DNA from: Rhyacichthys aspro
Lineage: Eukaryota; Chordata; Actinopteri; Gobiiformes; Rhyacichthyidae
Assembly (NCBI GenBank): GCA_036850595.1
Contig: CM072161.1
Span: forward strand, 18,619,812-18,683,811
Length of the DNA stretch: 64,000 nucleotides
Direction: 5' to 3'
Shown: piece by piece, positions 47,871 through 59,780 of the stretch
Layout of the letters: each line of letters opens with the position of its first letter
Position numbering within the stretch: position 1 is the stretch's first letter
Notes under the pieces: generated by a model
Told to the model about the DNA's origin: nothing
What the model saw: the letters and a program-made list of their open reading frames with translations, nothing else
The model's database searches: none
Program-made: the position numbers and the translations under genes

Positions 47871-50800
47871 GTAAAAACCCTAACAATGACCATAAAGACA
47901 GAGATCTACGCCTTAGTCCAAGTCTAACCTTGTCAAACCAGTCCCAGGAACTGCACAAGTCCATTATTCCAACAGATTTTAATAACAGGCTCAATACTTC
48001 TGAATGAAAAAGTATCTGGTGCTGTTTCCAAATCTCTTTGGCCTGTATTTAATTGAGCTATTTTTCATTGTAATTACAGTGACACACAGGCCTGATCTTC
48101 TCTGTCGTTTCATTACTTTAGATCAATGAGGCCTGAGTGACAGATGTGGCCCAAGGACTATACTTTCATAATCGTGTTTATAATTATTATATTAAAGTAA
48201 CAGACTTTGATTTAGTATGACGTGTCTGACGTTTGGTGCAATTCCTTAATGTGACTGCTTTGACTTTCAAAGGCTTTGGGGTATTTCAGGTAGTTTTTGG
48301 TGCTGTCAGTCCATCGTTACAGTGGAATAAGTGAGCTGTCCTGGGAATAGAGAGCTAGGAAGTGAGGGCTGGCTCCAAGAAGACTGGTTCTTATTGACTC
48401 CTATTAAAATTAGTCAATATTGTATTGTCCCAATGGGCTTCGGCTCAAAGACTCAACGGAAATGTGAAAGTTTATTGTTAGGTTGTTCATGTTTTCTGTT
48501 CAGTCATCCAGGACATATTCAAGAAAAGGTAGGTTTAAAGATGAAGACGTTTCTATCTTCATCCGAGGAACAAGTCTGACAAACATATCTTCCTCCTTTA
48601 AACCTGCTCCAGTTTTTCATGTTGTAATGGTACAGACATAATTTCCAGCTTTTGAACATTTAAATAGACTTCCAGATCATTTCCTGTTTTTTCTTAAGAC
48701 GTATTGAATCCGTGTGTTTCATGTTTAATCGTTGTCTGTGTGACTGACAGAGCTGCTGTACATTCAGAACATATACTGAACACTGCTCATACACTACACT
48801 TGTTAGATCACACTTACAGTCTGTGTTTTGCACTGCTGCATTAGTGCTGTTAGCATTACTAACTGTACAGGTTGTACACCTGTTATTTATCCAGCATCTG
48901 TTCTGTCTCAGAGCCACACCCTTCTCCAGCCACAGTTTCACTCTCCCTCACTTTCACTTTCTCACAAATCTGTCCAATGTGGCTTTCACACTGAGGCAGA
49001 TTATTGCTTTCCAACTAATACCACCGACATTTCATGCTTCAAGTATGAAAAGGGATTTAAAGACAGAAATCTAATCTGCTGCAATGATGAAATATCAGTG
49101 TAATATCTACCAAGGAGCTTTGGAAACCTGAATAGAAAGGCAGTCGCAGATATGATGGAGCATTTCTAATCTTATCTTGTCCTCTGTGCTACCCTCCTCT
49201 CTCCAACAGACGCCTGGCCTCGTTCCTTTCCTTCTGTTTCCTTCTGCAATAATAATCGAGAAATCAGCGCAGACTTTAGCCGCAGTGGCAGGTGTAATCT
49301 TGGGGTCATGCAGATCTCTCTTTGCACTCGCTCCGGTGCTATTTATGGCACACTTTCACATGCGGCAGCGCGGCTGAGATTGGGAAAGCCTTGGTGGGGT
49401 GGAGGGGGGAGAAGTGCACCAGCGCCTTCAATGAAATCTCTGTCGGATTATCTGCCTTCACACTGCAGTCGATGTATGGTCCTGAATTTAACCCAGCTGG
49501 GTTTGACACTTTAAGATTTAGATCATTTGTTGAAACCAGTCTTTAAAGGAGATTTTGGCAGTATTATAGGGGAATGCAGCATGTACAATAAAATAAAACA
49601 CTTACCTAGGTGCATTGATAGTGTATATTTGCCTCAAAATGGCCTCTAGATTTGTGTTTCTTGTAAAAATAGACATTTAGAGCTCCATAGAAGCCATTCG
49701 AAGGAGCCATTAGTTCCTGTTCCTGTTTTTACAGCTACTGGATTGGATAATGTGAGCCTTTTGTTTATTTTATACAGATTTCTGCATAAAGTTATGGCTC
49801 TTTCAAGAACTAAATCACTTTTGTTTTATAAGTAAACTCATCATTTGACCTATTTATCTCCTTCTGCCACAGAGTGAAATATAAAACCCTGCGATATCTG
49901 TCTTTTCATTGTGACCAATTTGCTAAGTTAGCTTAATTAGACCGATTGGACAAATGAGAATCGGATATGCGGAGATTCATTCTGTTGAAAAGCAGAGGGA
50001 CAAGGACAAAATAGCTACTGAATACTGTCTGAATAAAGAGCTGTTTTAATCTATCCCTGACGTCTCCTTTAACAGACAAATGAAAGGGCAGCGGAAACAG
50101 AGCGAGACAGCATTCCTCTGCAGCACCAGGAGGACGGCCTATGCCTCGCGTGCCAGATTATCTTCACAGCTCCAGCCAGCCGTGCGTTAGCTCGCCTTCA
50201 CTCGCCCTGGAATGGAAACAGCACTATCAGCGTTTTGCCTCCGCTCAGATGTTCGTCGGCTGGTGCTGGTGGTCGTACGGTGGGGGTGACACAGTTTAAC
50301 AAAACACCATACACCCCGTGCCCTGCCCGCCCGCTCTCTCTCTCTCTCTGTGTCCTCTGCCGTCCCGCCGCTGCTGCGTCTGTTTGTGTCCAGCAAGCAG
50401 GTCCTGAGAGTGAAAAGCTTCATCAGCTGAATGACTCCAACTTAGCTGTCTCAGTCAATTAGGGTTTTCTGGACAGGACACAGAGAGCTGGAGAGCTGCT
50501 CGGTCTCCTCTTCCCTTCTGCCATCTTGTCCTTTTACATTGAGTCTAGTATTCTGCTCACATTATGAAATATATTATAAGCCTAAATTCAGTAATGTGAG
50601 TAATCTACAGCAGCATCAAACATACATCTACATGCTCTTTCTGCACATCTCTTACATGAAATATCTATAGTTTGAAGCAAAACTGTAGTTAATATTAATG
50701 GACTACAAGCAGATATTTGCAAATCCAGCAATTTGTGTTTGATAGATGTGGCATCCTATAGACACCAAAGCCTTTCCTTTAACTACATTATACCATACTG

Positions 50801-51254
50801 CAGTTATTTTGCAGCAGTATTAGCTAAAATGAGTAATACAGTGTCTATTCGCGCTGAAATATTTGTTATGAAAGACATAAAGCATCTTGAAGTTCTGAAA
50901 TTGCATCCCCTTAAAATGGCTTCAATTTCAAATTCATCTTTTATTCTCTAGATTCATGACAGTATCTAAACCTTTGAATGAGAGTGATTGATATTATAAT
51001 ATTTTTCTCACAATGTATGAACAAAAGTAGTGTTATTTTTCTCTTGCTTGAATAACCTAAGTATTATACCACGTCTAAAAGCTCGGGATCACAGAAAAAT
51101 ATATTAACATCTTGTTATGTATAATTTTCTTTATGAGGAAGGCTTTTTTATGTTGTCCTCCTGTATTTTGAACCATCACACTGCCACTGGATCCTGTTTT
51201 ACGGTTATTTTGCTCTGTTCATATCATAAAAATTTTAAAGAATAAGCGTCTACC
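47871..51254. other. gene-poor stretch, no supported exon
   Basis: Unrecognised sequence. Around 50200-50400 the GC and CpG content rises and there is a CT-repeat (CTCTCTCTCTCTCTCTG), but no start, splice or coding pattern persuades. Confidence 0.4.
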
Positions 51255-51575
51255 GTAGCTTATGATGTGTTCATGTGCTTTTGGACGACACAGTTGCCGA
51301 ATAATAAACGTATTGTTCTTACTTCATGGTGTTCATGCGTTTTTAACTCGTATAGCTAGTGTGTTACCGTTGATATTTACCGATCACTTGATATTAGCAT
51401 TTATCACTATGAACGAGTCAGGTTTAATGCTAGCTTTTTTTGTTTTTGTTTTTTTTAACAAAGGCTTAATGCTGTTAAATACTAAGGACACATGAATGCA
51501 GCATAATCTCGAGTAGACACAGTATACCTTGATTTTCTCTTGTGAATGTAAACTCAGACAAGGTGTGATTACTCC
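51255..51575 (+). repeat. repeat S, copy 1
   Basis: TGATGTGTTCATGTGCTTTT, GTTCATGCGTTTTTAACTCG, GAACGAGTCAGGTTTAATGC, ACAAAGGCTTAATGCTGTTA and AAACTCAGACAAGGTGTG recur in the same order at 59468-59775. Confidence 0.65.
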
Positions 51576-53644
51576 AACCTAAACTCCAATACCTCAGTCT
51601 GTAAGTAAGTTTACAGGCAGGTTTGAGAAACACACAATTTTATTTTAGCACATAAGACAGGAACGGCATGGAGTTAGTGTTTCTTTTTTGCTCATTTGCT
51701 CCTTTACCGCTGCGCAAGAGTAGAATACTATCCACTTTTACAATCCATAAATGACCTAGTACAAGACGAATAAATACAGTACAACTGCAGCTAAATCAAA
51801 AACTAGCCTACCACAGAAGAAGCTCCACAGAGACTCGTTGCCCTGTGAATTTGACTTTAAGACCAGTGACAGTTTACATATCTCACATCAGCGCACTTTG
51901 CTGCACTGACATAGTTGTTTCAAGGACGAGCCATTTGTAAACTCCTCTTTTCCCGTCGACAAACAAACACGTGGGTGGAGGAGGCATGAGCGGACCCCCA
52001 GGCCCCGAGATAAGCACTGATCCCTCACTTTCATTCCTCACATCCTCTCACAGAGCTCCGAGGATCTTTGCAGAAAGGCAGTGTCATCCTCGTTATCAAA
52101 CACGCGCACGGCCCAAAGCTACAGATTGTCATGTGGTCAGCCTTCTGCCTGCAGCTCTCTCTGTACGTTACGAAGGCACAAGCTCGCTCACTGAATTTAT
52201 CACTGAATAAACTTTCATAAAGAAGCTACAATGCAAAACCAAGAGACGATTGAAATATGAAGCCTTTTTTTTTTTAGAAATCAAACACTCTGCAGGTGTT
52301 GGGAACAGGGTGACCTACTTTCGCCTGTTAATTTCTCATTAAAATCACCCGATGTGCACCGTATTCAAAATTCAAGGCAATTAGCAGAATAATGTGCACC
52401 ATAAATTTTGTAAAACCTAATTCTCCAAATATACCAGACAAATCATGTAGTGTTATGTGTTGTGTGTAATTTTCTAGCCATTGTTTAATCTGGTTCATTC
52501 AAGGCCATAGTTGAGAAAAACAAGACCAGTTTCTAGTTTATTTCGGCTTATTTGAAACCACACATCCTTGTTTACCTCTGTCACATTTGTTGTTATTGTA
52601 ATGGTTGCACATTATTACCCACTTTCATTTAAATGGACGCGAGTCATATTTTTGGCAAAGCCTCCAGGGATTGAAAAACATAAATACTACGTGCTATGTT
52701 TGGAGGCATTTGAGTAAATTATCCATAAATGTATGAGCTCCAATGTCGAGGCTATTAACAAAAACATAAAACAGATGCAAGTGGGAGAGTAGCACCTGGG
52801 GCTAGTTGTAACAATACACAATTAAAAAATTTATAAATTATTTATCCCAACAGGTTTTCCACAGTAGACGTGAAAAATGAGAGCGATGCTGCGCAGGACA
52901 AATATTTTATTAACTGAGAAAGAAACTCTGTAAAACTGCTGACAACAGATCTACAGAAAGCTGGATATGTTTAGTTTGTTTGTTTGTTTTTAGATGTGCA
53001 GCCTTTTGTTTTATTATTGTATTTACTTTATGTTTCTTTGTTGATGATTTAAATGACCCTTAAACACTATGGTTTTTATTCTTGTTTATAATACCAACAT
53101 AATGCATTCTGGCCCCTAAATCCTGAGGGTGTTCTGATTGGTTATGAGGGTAAAAAATTAAAGGATAATAAACATTTTGACATCTGTGTTTAGGAGGATA
53201 GTGGAGGTGGTGAATGGCTGTACACTGGGAAATTTCTTACCCCTTCAGTTTAAGTGTAGTCTCTGAAAAACTCCAAAGACCACATTTTCCCCATGATCCC
53301 AAAGAGAATTGGAAAACCTCTTAAGAATGAGTAAAACCGAGGGGTAGGGGTAGAAAGAGGATTGGGATTATATACACTCACTTACAGCTGTAAAAGTTAA
53401 GGTATGGTCATGTGATCAGTGTCACATGACGCTCAGACCAACATCAGTGAATGTCTGGTTTAATTCAAATGTGATAAAAGTAATATAAATATTATTTTGA
53501 TTTGTCATGGGTCTATTTTGCCCTCAAGAATATGATTAACTTGATTATTGCTATAAATCCTATTGTTACATTCAGGTGCAAGAATGAAAAAAAACTGTAA
53601 AATGACATTATGTACAAACTAGTTTTAATAAACAACGTGTTCCC

Positions 53645-53740
53645 TTTTTTCATCGACCTGTGAACACCTATGGAAGCCCTACAGGGACATGCTGTTGTCT
53701 ATGAACAAATACAGAGAAAATAGGGTTGATTATGAGTTGA
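53645..53740 (+). repeat. dispersed repeat Q, copy
   Basis: CACCTATGGAAGCCCTACAG then GGACATGCTGTTGTCTATG and GAAAATAGGGTTGATTATGA, parallel to 36825-36910. Confidence 0.45.
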
Positions 53741-54545
53741 ATTTAAAAATTCAAAATGGAATGAGTTTCATTCTTCTCCTGCTCAGTTTGTCTACTCTGG
53801 GTATTTGTATGAACAGAAACAGGAAGTGATGTAACGTCTGTTCTGTTTACCAAAACAGAAGCACTTCAGAGTAATATTTTAGCCCCACTTGCCTCAACGC
53901 TGGACGCTAAAGGGCTCTATGAGTGTAATCCAGAAGGAGCTGAGATGAAAATGCATTGTTATTTCTGTGCACAGTGCCCCTTCAGTCTCACTCTTGTCAC
54001 TCTACCCTATCATTAATGTATATGAGCCTTGAGTCATGCAGATGTGCTCCAGAGAGGGGCGTGTCACATGGTTCAGGTCACGTGATCCATGTGCTGCAGG
54101 CCCGGCTCAACAAACCCCTCACTGTTACTGGGTTTGTCCCGGTGAGACACAGTTGTCCTCCTGGGCTTCAGTTTGTCCAGAGCCTTGAGGAAGAATCATG
54201 ATCAGTCCACATGACTTTAGAAACAAAAAGCGTGAAGCAGAAGGAGAAGAACCCAGAAACAAATGCTGCTGAATGAAATACTGAGTCAAAGAAATCCAGG
54301 TGAAGAATAAATCCATCACACAACACAGCCCCAGTTACTCCTGAAAAGTAGTGTTGAAGCTGTAATAATAATGTGGCTTCATTAAATTCACTATCCTGAC
54401 TTTGACAGATCTGAAAACACAAAATGAAATGATTAATTTAAATAAACAGGAACTCTAACTGAATAACTTCAACATATAAGGCAGCAGAGTGGGCTTTACC
54501 TTTTACCTAGTGTCGAATAATCAACGGTTTATGTATAAGATTAAA

Positions 54546-54985
54546 CTAAGTCTCGTTTCCACTGGGACGATATGTTCAGGTCGGGTCGGTTCTGGAGCGT
54601 TTCCACTAAAAGGCGTACCGTGCCACTCTGGGACGGCTCCGCTACGGGTTTGAGGTACACTTTGGGAGGATGTAGGTAGGACTGTACATAATCCTCACTC
54701 AAGCAAGAACAAACGGAAATATTTTTCAATAAATTACACCTTGTTTTTGTGATAAACATCATATTCAAACAGAAAACATGCTAAATAATCTACTTTTTTG
54801 TGACGACACAACTAGCAATTCATTAACAACAGTTGTTTTCTATTTTTAAACGGAGTCAGTGTCGTACAGCTCTCGCTTCATGAATTTAAACATCGTATTT
54901 ATCGTCTACACTTCATTAAACACAAGCAGAACCTGTGCCTCAAATACTGAGTTCTAAATGACAGAAAACTGCTGCAGCTCTTTGA
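54546..54985 (+). repeat. dispersed repeat P, copy 3
   Basis: TCGTTTCCACTGGGACGATA, AAGGCGTACCGTGCCACTCT, GTGTCGTACAGCTCTCGCTT, CATTAAACACAAGCAGAACC. The longest of three copies; the middle (54700-54830) differs from copy 2. Confidence 0.6.
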
Positions 54986-57900
54986 ATTTAATGTTCAGAA
55001 AGATGCAGCAGCTCTAGCTCCAGCCTCTCACTGCTACAACAGGATTTATTCTCTTTTTATATTAATTATTAACAATGCATTCAAGTTTCAAAAAGTCTAC
55101 TTCAAATACGTTTTATATCTGAAATATGAGACATGACTTTTGTGGCACTTTGATGACGTCACTGTTTCTGAAACAGACAAAGCTCTTCTGGACCCACAAA
55201 ATTTAATTGCTTCGTGCATCTTTTAATTTAGCCTAAATTTTGAAGTTAATTCAACATGTGCAAACACTTCCATCTGCATAATAATACAACCTTTACTCAC
55301 TGGGTTTTAATTTAGTGAAAGAAACCGACACACACCACTCGATGGTGCAAAAATGAAAAGTAGCATGTCAGAAACCTTTTGTATGATGACCTCTCCTCAC
55401 GGTGCTCTTTGAAGCTCCTCTTCCCGAGCGCAGTCTGCCCACTCTTCATTGAATTTCTGAAACTACAAACGATTCTGCTCGGTTCAAAGTTTAGCCTGAC
55501 GTGACATCGCACAAAAATACAAAACCGTGACTGCCATCGTGAACAGAGATGGAGCTGTTTAAACTCTAGTCTCCCAAAGCCTAAATGTTAAATGAGTTTG
55601 TAACGCACTTTTTTTTGCACCAAACGGAAATATCCTGAACTATTCACATCACTTTATCTCCAAATTACACTGCCCACCTTCTTGTTTCTGCCACTCAGTC
55701 TTCATCCATATTGTCCAAAGAGGAATCAGCGAGTTGAAAAGTTTCTGGAGAGAGAGGTGAAGGCAGTGGGCAGCGCGAGGCCAAACGCGATGAAGGAGAC
55801 GAGGAGGAGGAGACGGACGGAGCGGGCTGTGAGGTCAGAGGTCACCGGAGCGCCGTCTCTGACTCACTTTAACAAAGTTCAGTAAAGGCTCCAGAAAAAG
55901 AAAGAGGCAGATGATAAAAAAAAACTTAAATTGACTTCTGAAATATACAGTAGGTAATAGAAAAAGGTGGAGATGTCACATATTTACTCTTCGGTAACTG
56001 TGCAGCACTATGTTTGCTTTTGGTGCATCTGTGCTTCCTTTTGTTTATGGTTTGTTGACAAAGACAGATGTATTAATTAAAAGAGGTACAGGGTTGCACT
56101 GTTTTACAATGCTGTATATAAAGAAAATATAGCAGATAACACAAAAAATGTCTGTTTGGGATACATTTGTAGGATATGGTTTTGCTGGTTCCATAAAGAA
56201 TCAAACTATAAAATATTTTGTGATGCAGTTCTTTTCTAATCTCTGGATACGGGCCTGATTTCAGTCTGAACTAAACTGTGACTAAATGTGGATCTAGTTT
56301 TCAAACTCTGGTCTCTGGTCTCATTTGGGACACCTTTAGCTTCAGTGGAAGAGGTTTGCTGCAGACCAAATATGCCTCATTACATTTGAACTGATCCAAG
56401 AGGGTCCTATTTTGTGATTTTGTGATATTAGGATCTGATGCCCAAGAGAGTTTAGTTCCTTTGACACAGTTAAACTCCATTGTACACTACATTTTCTACT
56501 GACCTATGATCCTCACAACAGATAGAGCTGTAGCAGAGTAGAGTCTAGTGAATTTAAAATGTTTGAAATGGTGTTTATCAAGTGTAAATATAAAGTGGGC
56601 CACAGACTGTCACGTGTGTCTTCAATCATGGTCCAACAATAGCATACATCATAATATAAGGTATAATAAGGATTTTCATTGTACTGACCTCCTGCTTGTT
56701 TGTGGCTGAGTTGAACAGGTGCTGTGTTGTCGCCAGGTTTAGTCCGTAGACTGTAGGTCCTACGTATGTGTGTGTGCCTTTGTTGTTTCCCTCAGCTGCT
56801 CGCCAGTGTCCTAATGGGGCAGCAATAACAACAGGAGATCATAAACAGCAGCTGTGCACGGCCGGACCACACAGCGACGTCTAGCAGACTGACCATCACA
56901 TGAAACCGCTCTAATGACACAAAGTTCAGCCTCACAAGACTCAGAAAACCATGAAAGCTGCAGGAGTTTGTGCTTTACATTATTATTTTCTCACAGTTAA
57001 GATTACAGTAAATACAGTAGGGTTCACACAGGGGAGACACGGGTGGTGGACCGTTTCTGAATAAGATCAAGTCTGGCTCGTAAATAAACCATTATTTTAC
57101 CAAAATTAGAATTTCAGTTTCACCAAAGTGACACTATCGAACTTAAATACATGAAAATATACAGCCTCAATCATCAACATAACATCAACAACAAAAAGAC
57201 AAAACAAGATGCTGTATGTGTCAGTGTCACATGTAGAGTATGAACACAAACAGTTTCCTATACTTTAAGTGGCTTGGATATATTAGGACACACATGATTT
57301 TCCACGGAAAATGAGTGACTTTGACCAACACAATGGCGATAGTGAGATGACTAGTGTCTCCATAATAATTGTTGTGGATACTTGAATAATCTGCTGTAGA
57401 TCTGCCTCGAAAACCTTCAAGTTCCCAAAGCTGCAACTTATTCGTAAGTTTTGAGCGTTTTCCTCATCTTTAAATAGGGCAAACTGCTGGATTATACTCA
57501 TCAGAACCATTATGTAGTCTTTAAATACATAAATAAATGTACCACAAAATCATCTTTATGACATATTTCATCAAATTAACTTGTATTTTTATTTTTTATG
57601 TCCACAAAATGAATGCTTGGGTGTTAAAGAGCTAGGTTCCAGGTCCCACAGCACATCAAAGCCTCAGTGACTAAACTTTTCAATAAAACAGAGGGATTCA
57701 CTTATTATTTGGTTGACATACTGTGGCCGATTGTCGTATATTTACTCATTTTGGCATGTTTCTTGTTGTCTCTTGCTTTTTGAACAGCTGAATTGTGTTT
57801 AAACAAAATATATATCTGTAAAACTGATTTTTTTCCCCCAACACTGTGCTGGTTCCTTGGAGTATTGTTTTTTGTTTTTTATTTTAAACTGAGACTGCAG

Positions 57901-59216
57901 CCCACTGAGTCATAAGCTCAGTTCTACTGCATCAGGAATGAGGACGAAATCTGTGAAACAAAACATCGCACTGGAAATTAGTTTTCTTTTCAGCCTTTTA
58001 ATACACATTTTAAACATCTCTAATGATGATGTGAGTCAGTGGAAGCATTTAAAAAAAGGTGAAGGAGGTAAAGGGTGAATGTTTGGCCCACGGGAGGCAT
58101 TAGAGCCCCCGAGCCTCCTGCTGATTCTGGCAGTAAAACACCGGCACAGTTGGCCAGAATGTGCTCAGTAATTATTTAGAGTAATCTCAAAGCATATTTA
58201 AATCGGCCGAACAGGAAAGGACAACACGACTGAATAGTATTAACCTTTTCACGAGAGAAACTATTCACAGGATGAAAGTCCGGTTAATGAGAAACAAAAA
58301 GACGAAGGCTGCGGTGATATGATGGGATTAAGTGTCTAACGCGTGTGTCATCTTTGACGCAGCACCAGACAGGAAGCATTAGCATCAGTTTCTACGACAA
58401 CAGTAACCAGAGATACCGCGAGGCGTTGGTGTCCAATCGCACGGAGAGGTCGGCCCATTGTCCCGAGGAATCAGATCAGATGAGCTTCAGTGACCGTCAG
58501 ACATTAGACACCGCAACCAGTGCTGCCTTTCTCACATTTAAAATAATCTAAACATGAGTACTAGATATCAAGTTCAGACATCCTTAGTGCTCTGATAGTT
58601 TTCAAAGTAGGTCACATGGGGTAGACCTACACAGTGTATTACTGCTATTAGACATCAATACAGCAGTTAATAGACAATAGGAAGTGTGCTTTTCAATATT
58701 TCACATATTACTTTCCACACAGTAGACCATAGCACTGCCATTAGCCTAAAGCCAAATATAAAGAGCTGCCTAACGGTGAAATAATGTGATGTGAAGCTAT
58801 ATTTTGTCACTGTCCTTTCACAGATCCACTGCTAATTCAGGAAATATACTGAAGCATATATAATAACCATTCACAAGAATCCCAGACTACATCCCGATGC
58901 TGTGTCTCATAAAAGTGCGTTGTAGCCTTGGGGAAGATTTTTACAATGACAGTTTATCATATTTTGCACAGCACGACCTCCAAGGCACCCTGTCACATCA
59001 TTTCTTATAAACATTTTGTCATAAAAAGGCATTACAGATAAATAATTACATCTTTGGACTGTAAATAAGAGTATTAGAAGAATCTGCCGTGTTTTCTGTA
59101 AACATTACATAAAGATGCAAATATTTGATGCAGGAGAATGGATTGTTTGAAGCTGAAATATGAAATATTATTACATGAAACTGAAAAAGAATCTAGTTTT
59201 CGTACATTATCTTAAA

Positions 59217-59400
59217 ACCACCCTGCGTAACTTTTAACCAGCAGAGGGCGCACATCCCTCTCTAAACTCAGCGGAGCCATGTTTGTTTCCCAGTAGAGAC
59301 GTTTAAGACGGCAAGTTTGGAAAAAAGAACATGTCCTCTGAAGCTGTAGGGTCATTTTAGAGTATTTTGTACAAATACTATTCAATGTATTGGTCTATTT
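59217..59400 (+). repeat. dispersed repeat R, copy 2
   Basis: CCTGCGTAACTTTTAACCAG, GGCAAGTTTGGAAAAAAGAA, GTAGGGTCATTTTAGAGTAT, as at 45515-45655 with an extra internal stretch of about 40 bp. Confidence 0.6.
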
Positions 59401-59467
59401 TCTTTATTACATGTTTAGTGTAGTAGAGCCTCACTCACGTTTCTCTTTTCAAAAATTTAGAAGAAGC

Positions 59468-59780
59468 TAGTCTATGATGTGTTCAAGTGCTTTCGGGCGG
59501 CACAGTTTCTGAGCAATGAACACATTGTTGTTACTTTGTTGTGTTCGTGTGTTTTTAACTCATAAGGTCAGTGTGTTACTGTTGGTATTTATTAATGACT
59601 CCATGATTACTGAGTAAATCAGACGGATATATTCGCATTTAATGCTACGAACGAGTCAGGTTAAATCTTAACTTCGTTCTCTTTTTTTTTTTTTTTTTTA
59701 CAAAGGCTTAATGCTGGTAAATAATAAGGACACACTTCAATTTTCTCTCGCGCTGTAAACTCGGACGAGGTGTGAAATCC
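59468..59780 (+). repeat. repeat S, copy 2
   Basis: TGATGTGTTCAAGTGCTTTC, GTTCGTGTGTTTTTAACTCA, GAACGAGTCAGGTTAAATCT, ACAAAGGCTTAATGCTGGTA, AAACTCGGACGAGGTGTG. Contains a T run near 59682-59699. Confidence 0.65.

Larger units (their letters stand above)
51576..59216. other. gene-poor stretch, no supported exon
   Basis: Contains repeat Q (53650-53740), repeat P copy 3, and a CpG-containing patch at 55750-55880. Otherwise AT-rich sequence without recognised features. Confidence 0.4.
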
